Part shown: positions 1 through 5,655 of the stretch, one piece after another
Layout of the letters: each line of letters starts with the position of its first letter
Numbering within the stretch: position 1 is the stretch's first letter
NCBI GenBank assembly: GCA_030624355.1
Contig: JAUXKG010000187.1
Location: 1-5,655, forward strand
Length of the DNA: 5,655 nucleotides
Reading direction: 5' to 3'
Origin: Acidobacteriota bacterium
Lineage (GTDB): Bacteria > Acidobacteriota > UBA6911 > RPQK01 > JADFOI01
Program-made: the position numbers and the translations under genes
Notes under the pieces: model-generated
Seen by the model: only the letters and a program-made list of their open reading frames with translations
Told to the model about the DNA's origin: nothing
The model's database searches: none

Positions 1-1054
1 CGGGAAAGCGCAGCATCTCCGATCGATAACCGGCAGCTGAACCACTGTGCTTGACGATGCTGAGGCCTCTGTACGTTTCGATTTCGAGCCCGAAGGCGTA
101 GTGAAGTATCTTTCCGCTGTTGAGCCGGCCAGGAGTCTGCACTTGCTCGATCAGCTTCGACCCCCCTTCTCCCAGCTTGTTGAGGTAGAAATTCTGATCC
201 CAGAGGAACAGATCTTCGAGTGTGGTGAGCAATCCGGTGTCGCCGACCACGTCGAAGATGTATCGGATCGATGCGTAGCCGCCCGTCTCCTTCCGTGAGT
301 AACTTAGGGCACGATTCTTCACGGTTCGCGTGAAATCATCATAGAAGTGACTGGCGTTCATGCCGAGCGGCCTGAAAATATGCTGCCCTGTGAACTCTCC
401 TAGAGTTTGTCCAGACACCCGTTCAATGATCTCCGCCAGCAATAGATATCCGGAATTGCTGTAGTGGAATTCCTCCCCGGGCTCGAAATTGAGCGCCTTT
501 TGTCGGACGATCAGGTCGACAATGACGGCTGGATGATAACTGTTCTCATGTTTCATCCCCGCCAGGACCATCAGGTCCATGTAATCACGAATCCCACTGG
601 TGTGATGGATCAGATGCCGGACGGTGATGGTCTGGCCGTAGTCCGGAATTTCCGGGAGGTGTTTTCGGACATCGTCATCTAGTGACATTTTGTCCTGTTC
701 CTGGAGCAACAGAATGCTCATCGCCACGAATTGCTTTGAGGTCGACGCGATATCAAAAACTGATTTCAGGGATAGAGGAACATCGCGCTCCAGATCCGCC
801 ATACCGTAGGCACGCTGATAAATGATTCTTCCATCCCGGATGACCTCGAGAACCGCACCGGGGGTTTCTGCGGTATCCCAGTCCGAAAAGATTTCGTCTA
901 CATTCTTGGTGCGGTCATCCTGCCGGAGACTTCGGGAAGAGGTTTCGGGACTCGTGTTCTCTAATGTGTTCTCAGAATCGACACCTGGATTGCAGGCCGT
1001 GCAGCACGCCGCCAGTAAAAGTGTGACGATGGTCAAAAGACGTAATTTCTGCAC
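1..1054 (-). CDS. Lipoprotein serine hydrolase, beta-lactamase class C-like family (C-terminus cut by window edge)
   Basis: Reading the minus strand from GTG at 1054 gives 351 codons without a stop, running off the window start. The N-terminus has a short basic stretch (QKLR), a hydrophobic core and a lipobox L14-A15-A16-C17, so it is predicted to be a lipid-anchored envelope protein; C18 and C21 follow closely. The catalytic domain begins near residue 52. It shows the three penicillin-recognising motifs: S104-T-S-K107 (nucleophile Ser104, base Lys107), Y198-S-N200, and H336-S-G338 in place of KTG. The HTSGIRDY stretch (151-158) and the NFEPGEEFHYSNSGY region are typical of this family, whose members act as D-amino-acid peptidases, esterases or amidases; the substrate cannot be told. 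GAGAGGAG lies 5 bases upstream of the GTG and an in-frame TAG lies further upstream, which fixes the start. It is transcribed divergently from the M20 gene. The family call is firm; true beta-lactamase activity is not implied. Confidence 0.93.
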   Translation of the reverse strand, partial: MQKLRLLTIVTLLLAACCTACNPGVDSENTLENTSPETSSRSLRQDDRTKNVDEIFSDWDTAETPGAVLEVIRDGRIIYQRAYGMADLERDVPLSLKSVFDIASTSKQFVAMSILLLQEQDKMSLDDDVRKHLPEIPDYGQTITVRHLIHHTSGIRDYMDLMVLAGMKHENSYHPAVIVDLIVRQKALNFEPGEEFHYSNSGYLLLAEIIERVSGQTLGEFTGQHIFRPLGMNASHFYDDFTRTVKNRALSYSRKETGGYASIRYIFDVVGDTGLLTTLEDLFLWDQNFYLNKLGEGGSKLIEQVQTPGRLNSGKILHYAFGLEIETYRGLSIVKHSGSAAGYRSEMLRFP

Positions 1055-1111
1055 TGCAGCTCCTCTCAGCGCCTAACCTGGGTTGGATACCCAAGGGTCT
1101 CGAGCGATAAC

Positions 1112-1117
1112 AGTATA
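1112..1117 (-). promoter_or_regulatory. Candidate -10 box for the minus-strand serine hydrolase
   Basis: The minus strand reads TTATACT here, a good match to the sigma-70 -10 consensus, about 58 bases upstream of the GTG start at 1054. No convincing -35 hexamer sits 16-18 bases upstream (the candidate there is GCCGTG), so this rests on the -10 match and its position in the divergent intergenic region. The remainder of the 257-base gap (1055-1311) shows no gene. Confidence 0.35.
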
Positions 1118-1235
1118 AATCATGGCTGTGGGGCCACGGCGTGACCGGCTTTCCCCGAATCGTTGACGTGCTACCACAGGAAACCGCTCGCGAAGGATCA
1201 ACGACGCCTCGTTCTCTGGCAAGAGGGGGTGGGTA

Positions 1236-1247
1236 CCGGAGTATACT
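1236..1247 (+). promoter_or_regulatory. Promoter-like element CCGGAGTATACT (copy 1) upstream of the M20 hydrolase
   Basis: TATACT at 1242-1247 fits a -10 box and would give a leader of about 58 bases before the ATG at 1312. The same 12 bases recur at 2644-2655 upstream of the dehydrogenase. The core AGTATACT (1240-1247) is a perfect palindrome, and here the symmetry extends one base each way to GAGTATACTC. It could therefore act on either strand or bind a dimeric regulator. No good -35 is visible; CTGGCA at 1215-1220 is too far away (21 bases). Confidence 0.45.
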
Positions 1248-1311
1248 CGGCTCGGTGCAGGTGCCAGAATCTGAGGCCGGACTAGGTTTTGGCCGCCACC
1301 GGTGAGACGCC

Positions 1312-2472
1312 ATGCGTGACATCAACTCCCAGGCTGTGATCGAGCTGACTCAGGAGCTCGTGCGGCTTCCCTCCGAGGCGGGAAGAGAGAAGAAGGTTGC
1401 CGACCTGCTGGTGAAGGAAATGCGCGGCCTTGGCTACGAGGAAGTCACGGTCGATGAAAATGGAACTGTCGTCGGGGTCGTGAAGGGGGCAGGACCGGGT
1501 CCAACGCTGCTGTTCGATGCACATATCGACACGGTTGGGATCGCACCCGGCGTCCCCTGGCAGCATGACCCTTTTGCGGGCGAGATCGTCGAGGGCAAGT
1601 TGTACGGCCGCGGAGCAACCGATATGAAAGGGCCACTCGCGGCGATGATCGTGGCAATTGCAGCTGCGGCAAAGGGGCAACTGGCCGGGAGAGTTGTGGC
1701 GTCTGCTTCTGTGATGGAGGAGGTGCTGGAGGGGGTGGCGCTTAAGGCTGTGATGGATCAACAACAGCCAGATTATGTGGTCATCTGCGAACCCAGCAAC
1801 CTACGTTTGATCCACGGCGGGCGCGGCCGGGCCGAGATCCACCTGGAAACGATTGGCCGGCCGGTTCATTCCTCTTCACCTCATGAAGGGGTGAATGCAA
1901 TCCACGCCATGATCCGCGCCATATCGGCGATCGATGAGCTGACATTACCCACCCACGAGGTCGTAGGACAGGGGATCATGGCACTCACCGACATCATTTC
2001 TGAGCCGTATCCCGGCCATTCGATGATCCCCAGCCGCTGTCGGGCGACTTACGATCGCCGCCTGATGCCCGGTGAAACGCAAGAGAGCGTGCTTTTATCA
2101 CTTGCCAATTTACCCACGGTTGAAGGCGCGACCTTGAGCTCCACGATCGCCAAAGGTGAGTACCCGACCTATACCGGCAGAAGACTGGTGACTGAAAAAT
2201 GGTTCCCGGCCTGGTTCCTGGACCCCTCGCACGAATTTATACGGAAGGCAGCCACGGGACTGGAATCGGCAGGACTGCCGGTAACCTATGGCACGTACAA
2301 TTTCTGCACCAACGCAGCGTATAGCGCCGGGCAGGCCGGTGTGCCAACGATGGGGTTTGGCCCTTCGCCGGAGTCTCTGGCCCACATTGTGGATGAGTAT
2401 GTCGAGGTTGAGCAGTTACTCGAGACCGCCCGGGGGTATCAGGGGATCATTGAGGCCGTGTTGGAGGCCTGA
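1312..2472 (+). CDS. M20-family metallohydrolase, YgeY-like (amidohydrolase/deacylase/peptidase)
   Basis: This is a complete 386-residue protein without a signal peptide, so probably cytoplasmic. The M20/DapE/ArgE two-zinc site is intact: H71-I-D73 in DAHIDTVG, D104 in GRGATDMKG, the catalytic pair E136-E137 in MEEVLEG, E160 in ICEPSN, and H358 in LAHIVDEY. The insert or dimerisation domain lies at about residues 170-290 and includes H186 (PVHSSSPHEGVNAI). The segments SRCRATYDRRLMPGET, EKWFPAWFLD and NFCTNAAYSAGQAGVPTMGFGP resemble E. coli YgeY, a family labelled 'selenium metabolism-linked hydrolase' in some databases. That label comes from gene context elsewhere, and nothing selenium-related is visible here. 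Expected chemistry is hydrolysis of an amide bond in a small N-acyl amino acid, dipeptide or ureido compound. GGTGAG at 1301-1306 lies 5 bases before the ATG. The family call is firm; the substrate is unknown. Confidence 0.95.
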   Translation: MRDINSQAVIELTQELVRLPSEAGREKKVADLLVKEMRGLGYEEVTVDENGTVVGVVKGAGPGPTLLFDAHIDTVGIAPGVPWQHDPFAGEIVEGKLYGRGATDMKGPLAAMIVAIAAAAKGQLAGRVVASASVMEEVLEGVALKAVMDQQQPDYVVICEPSNLRLIHGGRGRAEIHLETIGRPVHSSSPHEGVNAIHAMIRAISAIDELTLPTHEVVGQGIMALTDIISEPYPGHSMIPSRCRATYDRRLMPGETQESVLLSLANLPTVEGATLSSTIAKGEYPTYTGRRLVTEKWFPAWFLDPSHEFIRKAATGLESAGLPVTYGTYNFCTNAAYSAGQAGVPTMGFGPSPESLAHIVDEYVEVEQLLETARGYQGIIEAVLEA

Positions 2473-2600
2473 GCAGCACCTGGTTTCAAAGGCAATCTCC
2501 CGCACCCTGGGTTTTCCTGTCCCCGTCATCAGTAGCCAACGTTCAGAGACTCCCGCGCTCGTCGAAGATGGACATACTTGCACCCTTGGCCCGGGTCGGA

Positions 2601-2634
2601 GCATCTCTGGGGCTGGAACTCGGTAGCCCGATGC
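2601..2634. repeat. Imperfect inverted repeat between the M20 gene and the dehydrogenase
   Basis: The outer arms GCATC (2601-2605) and GATGC (2630-2634) and the inner arms GGGCT (2610-2614) and AGCCC (2625-2629) give ten base pairs with a four-base bulge on the left and a ten-base loop. No T-run follows, so it is a poor intrinsic terminator. It ends 10 bases before the promoter-like element at 2644 and covers the place where a -35 would sit. It could be an operator, a transcript-end hairpin for the upstream gene, or chance. The rest of 2473-2671 shows no gene. Confidence 0.3.
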
Positions 2635-2643
2635 GCTGCGGGG

Positions 2644-2655
2644 CCGGAGTATACT
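2644..2655 (+). promoter_or_regulatory. Promoter-like element CCGGAGTATACT (copy 2) upstream of the dehydrogenase
   Basis: This is identical over 12 bases to the element at 1236-1247. TATACT at 2650-2655 fits a -10 box and would place transcription start near 2662, leaving a leader of only about 16 bases with the ribosome site inside it. No recognisable -35 is seen at the usual spacing; that stretch is the right arm of the inverted repeat. Confidence 0.5.
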
Positions 2656-2666
2656 GAACGCTCACA

Positions 2667-2670
2667 GGAG
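2667..2670 (+). promoter_or_regulatory. Ribosome binding site deciding the dehydrogenase start
   Basis: GGAG sits 7 bases before the ATG at 2678 but only 1 base before the in-frame GTG at 2672. Normal spacing therefore favours the ATG, giving an N-terminus of MTKIKG rather than two extra residues. Confidence 0.65.
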
Positions 2671-2677
2671 CGTGGCG

Positions 2678-3787
2678 ATGACAAAGATCAAAGGACTGCT
2701 TTGTGGTTGTCTGCTTGCCGTTAGTGTGCCGGCTGTCGCGGGAGAGGCAGATGCCGTCAAGGAGCTCATCCGTGGGTTCCAGCTTCGTGAAAGCCGCATG
2801 GCGTCCAGAGACATGGCCGGATGGAGGGAACCGAAGAAGGTTGTGGTCTATGGAAACCTGAACCGCCTGCAGGAACTGCGAGAGATGTTCCCGGGGATCG
2901 AGTTTACGTCTGGTGAGACGGATGAAGTCCTCCTCAAAGCAATGCAGGATGCCGATGTTTACATCGGCTGGTGCTCCTCCGATCTGTTCGAAGAACCGTC
3001 ATCCGTACATTGGGTTCATTCGCTAGCTGTTGGGGTCGAGAATTGTGTGTCCTCCGAGGGGTTTGTAGCTTCAAAGAAGATCCTCACCAATTCCCAGAGG
3101 TTATCAGGTCCAAGCATTGCTGAGCATGCTATCGCAATGATGATGATGTTGGTACGCGGCCTCGATCAATACGGTGCCATCAAGACCACCAGGGACTGGG
3201 ATGCTCCGATCTTACCGGGCCAGGATGCCGTGTGGGAAATCAACGGTAAGACCCTGCTTGTGGTCGGGTTGGGTGGAATAGGAACTGAGACCGCAAAACG
3301 AGGGCATGGGCTGGGTATGAACGTCATTGCCACGCGCAACAGCCGGCGAGAGGGACCCGATTATGTCAGCTATGTAGGGCTGGCAGATGAACTCCTGACC
3401 TTGACTGCCCGGGCTGATGTGATCATCAGCACGGTTCCCATCACTCCCAAGACCACCAGACTATTCGATCGTAACTTCTTTAAAACAATGAAGAAGAGTG
3501 CCTATTTTATCAATATCGCACGAGGCAAGAGCGTCGTGACCGATGATCTTGTCGAAGCGCTGAATGAAGGTGAACTGGCCGGAGCCGGGCTGGATGTCAC
3601 CGATCCGGAACCCCTACCGGCGGACCATCCGCTGTGGGATCAACCCCGCGTGATCATCACCCCCCATGTGGCCTACCGATCGGAATTGTTGCGCGATCGA
3701 ATCTGGATGGTGGTCCGGGAAAATCTGCGACGGTATGCGGCTGGAGAGAAGCTCTTGTCACAGGTGAATGTGGAGCGTGGTTATTAG
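2678..3787 (+). CDS. D-isomer-specific 2-hydroxyacid dehydrogenase with an N-terminal signal peptide
   Basis: The 369-residue protein belongs to the D-2-hydroxyacid dehydrogenase family, which interconverts 2-oxoacids and D-2-hydroxyacids with NAD(H) or NADP(H). Residues 1-21 look like a Sec signal peptide: basic TKIK, a hydrophobic core, then P-A-V-A with likely cleavage after A21. The mature part starts with a helix-like linker (22-50), then the split substrate domain (54-140) and the Rossmann domain (about 150-325), with G197-L-G-G-I-G202. The catalytic Arg282 (IARGKS), Glu311 (DPEPLP) and His330 (TPHVA) are all present, so it should be active. After the second Rossmann strand the sequence is ATRNSRRE rather than an acidic residue, which hints at NADP preference. 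Export of such a normally cytoplasmic enzyme is unusual. The transporter start follows 4 bases after its stop, indicating co-transcription. The family is certain, localisation is predicted, and the substrate is unknown. Confidence 0.94.
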   Translation: MTKIKGLLCGCLLAVSVPAVAGEADAVKELIRGFQLRESRMASRDMAGWREPKKVVVYGNLNRLQELREMFPGIEFTSGETDEVLLKAMQDADVYIGWCSSDLFEEPSSVHWVHSLAVGVENCVSSEGFVASKKILTNSQRLSGPSIAEHAIAMMMMLVRGLDQYGAIKTTRDWDAPILPGQDAVWEINGKTLLVVGLGGIGTETAKRGHGLGMNVIATRNSRREGPDYVSYVGLADELLTLTARADVIISTVPITPKTTRLFDRNFFKTMKKSAYFINIARGKSVVTDDLVEALNEGELAGAGLDVTDPEPLPADHPLWDQPRVIITPHVAYRSELLRDRIWMVVRENLRRYAAGEKLLSQVNVERGY

Positions 3788-3791
3788 ACGC

Positions 3792-5141
3792 ATGACAGAG
3801 CCCGGCCCATCAAAGAACGATTCGCTCTCCGGCGATCCGATGATTTTCGTTTGGTTGAGAAGGCTGGTGAATGTAGAGAGGGGCGAGGTCAGAGCGTTAC
3901 TGTGGTCGTTTGCCTATTTCTTCAGCCTTCTGTGCGCCTACTATATCGTTCGCCCCATGCGCGACGAAATGGGAATAGCCGGAGGCGTCAAGAATCTTCA
4001 GTGGCTGTTCACCGGCACGTTCCTGGTCATGCTGGCGGCGGTGCCGTTCTTTGGCTGGATCACCTCACGGTATCCACGCAGAAGGTTCCTGCCGTATGTG
4101 TACTATTTCTTTATCGCAAATGTCCTGATCTTTTTTCTGTTATTTAAATCTGATATCACGCACGCTTACATCGCTCGCGCTTTCTTTATCTGGGCGAGTG
4201 TTTTTAATCTCGTCATCGTGTCGGTGTTCTGGAGCTTTATGGTGGACACATTCACCTCGGAGCAGGCAAAGCGCCTGTTCGGATTCATTGCTGCCGGCGG
4301 CACGGCGGGTGCGCTGACGGGTCCGGCTTTGACCGCGGGGCTGGCGGTTCATCTGGAGCCGAGCAGTTTGTTGCTGATTTCCGCCGCCTTCCTGGGCCTT
4401 GCTGTTGTGTGTGTCAAGAGACTGATTGCGTGGCAGCAGGATGTCGGTGACCCGATGGATGCTGCTCAGGGCGAATCATCACGAAACGATGAAAAGGCGA
4501 TGGGTGGGGGTATCCTGGGCGGGTTTCGCCTGGTCCTGGGCTCGCCGTACCTGCTTGGTATCTGTCTTCTGATGCTTCTGTATACCACGCTCGCCACCTT
4601 CCTTTATTTCCAGCAAGCTGAGATCATACGTGACGCCTTTGACGATCCAGGGCAACGCACCACCGTGTTTGCGGCCATGGATTTTGTGGTCAATGCCCTG
4701 ACCATCGTCATCCAGGTCTTCCTGACGGGGCGCCTGGTGCGTTCTCTGGGGCTCGGGCTCACCCTGGCACTGATTCCGATTTTGCTGGGAGCCGGATTCC
4801 TGGTCCTGGGATTCTCCCCGGTGCTGGCGGTGCTGGTGGTCGTACAGGTCCTGCGGCGGGCCGGGAACTATGCTATTACCCGGCCGTCAAGGGAGATGCT
4901 CTACACTGTGGTGAGTAAGGAGGAGAAGTACAAAGCGAAGAATTTCATCGATACTGCTGTCTATCGAGGCGGTGACGCAGTGAGCGCCTGGGCCTACACA
5001 GCATTGACTGGACTTGGTCTGAGCCTGTCTGTGATTGCGTTCGTGGCGGTGCCACTGGCCGCAATCTGGGGGGGGGTCTCTTATATGCTGGGCAGGAGAA
5101 GGGAAGTGCTCGCGAAGGGATCCGAATCATTTCCAACCTAG
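3792..5141 (+). CDS. Polytopic inner-membrane transporter, MFS / ATP:ADP-antiporter-like
   Basis: From ATG 3792 the protein has 449 residues and about 10-12 hydrophobic helices: roughly 36-53, 70-91, 99-118, 130-151, 163-183, 190-208, then a hydrophilic loop (about 209-245), then 253-273, 293-313, 320-340, 343-358 and two more in 395-435. That is the six-plus-six layout of the major facilitator fold. Two stretches stand out: YYIVRPMRDEMGI after helix 1, similar to the Arg-Pro-x-Arg-Asp signature of ATP:ADP antiporter (NTT/Npt)-like proteins, and the charged segment TRPSREMLYTVV...EEKYKAKNFIDT (363-387) followed by YRGGDAVSAW. The substrate cannot be inferred; nucleotide exchange should not be assumed. 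The start is uncertain. ATG 3768 overlaps the dehydrogenase by 20 bases, ATG 3840 begins right at the conserved part, and none has a well-spaced ribosome site. 3792 is chosen because it follows the upstream stop by 4 bases, suiting translational coupling. Confidence 0.88.
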   Translation: MTEPGPSKNDSLSGDPMIFVWLRRLVNVERGEVRALLWSFAYFFSLLCAYYIVRPMRDEMGIAGGVKNLQWLFTGTFLVMLAAVPFFGWITSRYPRRRFLPYVYYFFIANVLIFFLLFKSDITHAYIARAFFIWASVFNLVIVSVFWSFMVDTFTSEQAKRLFGFIAAGGTAGALTGPALTAGLAVHLEPSSLLLISAAFLGLAVVCVKRLIAWQQDVGDPMDAAQGESSRNDEKAMGGGILGGFRLVLGSPYLLGICLLMLLYTTLATFLYFQQAEIIRDAFDDPGQRTTVFAAMDFVVNALTIVIQVFLTGRLVRSLGLGLTLALIPILLGAGFLVLGFSPVLAVLVVVQVLRRAGNYAITRPSREMLYTVVSKEEKYKAKNFIDTAVYRGGDAVSAWAYTALTGLGLSLSVIAFVAVPLAAIWGGVSYMLGRRREVLAKGSESFPT

Positions 5142-5228
5142 GTCGCTCGAGGGTGGAGCACTTCTCCATTGATGAGAAATCTCCGGTTGGACGCAAGCTC
5201 TCCGATGTGAAGTAGGGTTGATACCTCA

Positions 5229-5232
5229 GGAG
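5229..5232 (+). promoter_or_regulatory. Ribosome binding site for the downstream lipoprotein hydrolase
   Basis: GGAG, within CAGGAG, lies 7 bases before ATG 5240 and 4 bases before the adjacent ATG 5237. The stronger spacing favours 5240, though the choice changes only one residue. The gap 5142-5228 holds only a weak TTCTC/GAGAA hairpin (5162-5178) without a T-run and no clear promoter, so read-through from the transporter is plausible. Confidence 0.6.
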
Positions 5233-5239
5233 AATAATG

Positions 5240-5655
5240 ATGAGCGGAAGAGTGGCCCTTGTTCTGGCCTTTCCCTTCACCCAGGTGATCGGGTGCGCCC
5301 AACCCGGCCCGGAACCCAAGCCATTCGAACCTGCATCCACTGTCGAGGAGACATTTCAGTGGCATCGCGCTCTACCCACTGAAACCACCGCCTGGTGGGA
5401 TGTGGTCGGCGAGCAGCAGGCCTGGTACTTTAAAAACGTCCACCAGCTCTATCCGACGGTCAATGTGTATCGTGATGGCCCGGTCAGGGAGCTCCGATAT
5501 CGACTGATGGCTGAGATCTCCGATTACAGGGTCGAGACCCCTGATGGAGAGATGCGTTATGTCGATTTTCTCCATAGCGAGCACTCGACCACCATGGGAA
5601 TGGTGATCGTGCACAGGGGCGAGATTGTTTTCGAGACCTACCCGCGAATGAAGGA
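5240..5655 (+). CDS. Lipoprotein serine hydrolase, beta-lactamase-related, N-terminal part only
   Basis: An open frame runs from ATG 5240 off the window end (138 full codons seen). The N-terminus has a short Arg-containing n-region, a hydrophobic core and a lipobox V16-I17-G18-C19, so the protein should be lipid-anchored in the envelope; a Pro-rich linker follows. The next 80 or so residues (WWDVVGEQQAWYFKNVHQLYP, then VNVYRDGPVREL) form an N-terminal segment. The frame ends with a stretch (MVIVHRGEIVFETYPRMK) typical of the beginning of the catalytic domain of beta-lactamase-family hydrolases such as 6-aminohexanoate-dimer hydrolase and EstB-like esterases, where 'hRGxIVfExY' precedes the SxxK serine motif by some 20-30 residues. 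That motif lies outside the window, so catalytic competence cannot be judged. It lies on the same strand as, and 98 bases after, the transporter and is probably the third gene of that operon. Confidence 0.8.
   Translation, partial: MSGRVALVLAFPFTQVIGCAQPGPEPKPFEPASTVEETFQWHRALPTETTAWWDVVGEQQAWYFKNVHQLYPTVNVYRDGPVRELRYRLMAEISDYRVETPDGEMRYVDFLHSEHSTTMGMVIVHRGEIVFETYPRMK

Noticed and set aside
47..682. Open frames on the plus strand across the first 700 bases
   Set aside because: The minus strand carries a continuous serine hydrolase with all family motifs over the same stretch; the plus-strand frames resemble no protein family.
1..1054. A genuine antibiotic-resistance beta-lactamase
   Set aside because: The HSG third motif, lipoprotein anchoring and HTSGIRDY region fit the broad esterase/D-peptidase-like group better than AmpC; resistance cannot be claimed from this sequence.
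1128..1143. Short dyads GTGG-GG-CCAC and CACG-G-CGTG in the divergent intergenic region
   Set aside because: Four-base arms with one- or two-base loops are expected by chance in GC-rich DNA and cannot form stable hairpins.
1282..1764. A 160-codon open frame on the minus strand
   Set aside because: It lies antisense inside the M20 hydrolase, whose metal ligands and full length are clear. The translated sequence is His/Arg/Cys-rich and low in sense, as expected for a shadow frame.
1312..2472. A selenium-metabolism role for the M20 hydrolase
   Set aside because: The YgeY-like family carries that label from its context in other genomes. No in-frame TGA, SECIS-like hairpin or selenium gene is visible here.
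5187..5224. A promoter before the last hydrolase (TTGGAC at 5187-5192)
   Set aside because: At 17 bases spacing the -10 position reads AAGTAG, and the better TGATAC at 5219 is 26 bases away, so the pair is not credible.
4945..5614. Minus-strand open frames near the right end
   Set aside because: They run antisense to the transporter C-terminus and the lipoprotein hydrolase N-terminus, both supported by domain features and, for the latter, a ribosome site.

Overview
The window looks like a stretch of chromosome from a moderately GC-rich Gram-negative bacterium. Two lipoprotein-type hydrolases, one Sec-type signal peptide and one polytopic inner-membrane transporter point that way. The general look (GTG and ATG starts, GGAG ribosome sites, TATACT -10 boxes) would suit an environmental, possibly uncultured, gammaproteobacterium. 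That placement is an inference; no rRNA or marker gene is present. I see no mobile element, CRISPR array, tRNA or rRNA.

Layout. On the minus strand, 1-1054 is a serine hydrolase of the class C beta-lactamase/D-Ala-D-Ala-carboxypeptidase-like family, made as a lipoprotein and cut at its C-terminus by the window edge. A 257-base divergent intergenic region follows. On the plus strand come an M20-family metallohydrolase resembling YgeY (1312-2472), a 205-base gap with a promoter-like element, a D-2-hydroxyacid dehydrogenase that carries an N-terminal signal peptide (2678-3787), a 12-TM-type transporter resembling the MFS/ATP:ADP-antiporter-like group (3792-5141), and after 98 bases the start of a second lipoprotein serine hydrolase (5240 to the window end). 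This last gene runs off the window before its catalytic motif.

How the genes may work together (inference). The two outer genes would place penicillin-recognising-type amide/ester hydrolases on the periplasmic side of a membrane. The dehydrogenase is predicted to be exported, the transporter could carry a product across the inner membrane, and the M20 enzyme lacks a signal peptide and would hydrolyse an amide bond in the cytoplasm. This would suit a small scavenging or catabolic module for an amide-linked or peptide-like compound, but no gene fixes the substrate. The dehydrogenase and transporter are almost certainly co-transcribed (4 bases apart). The M20 gene and the dehydrogenase each have their own copy of an identical 12-base promoter-like element, CCGGAGTATACT, which suggests parallel rather than polycistronic expression of these two.

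The most unusual feature is the exported D-2-hydroxyacid dehydrogenase: an NAD(P)-dependent Rossmann enzyme with all catalytic residues intact behind what looks like a cleavable signal peptide.
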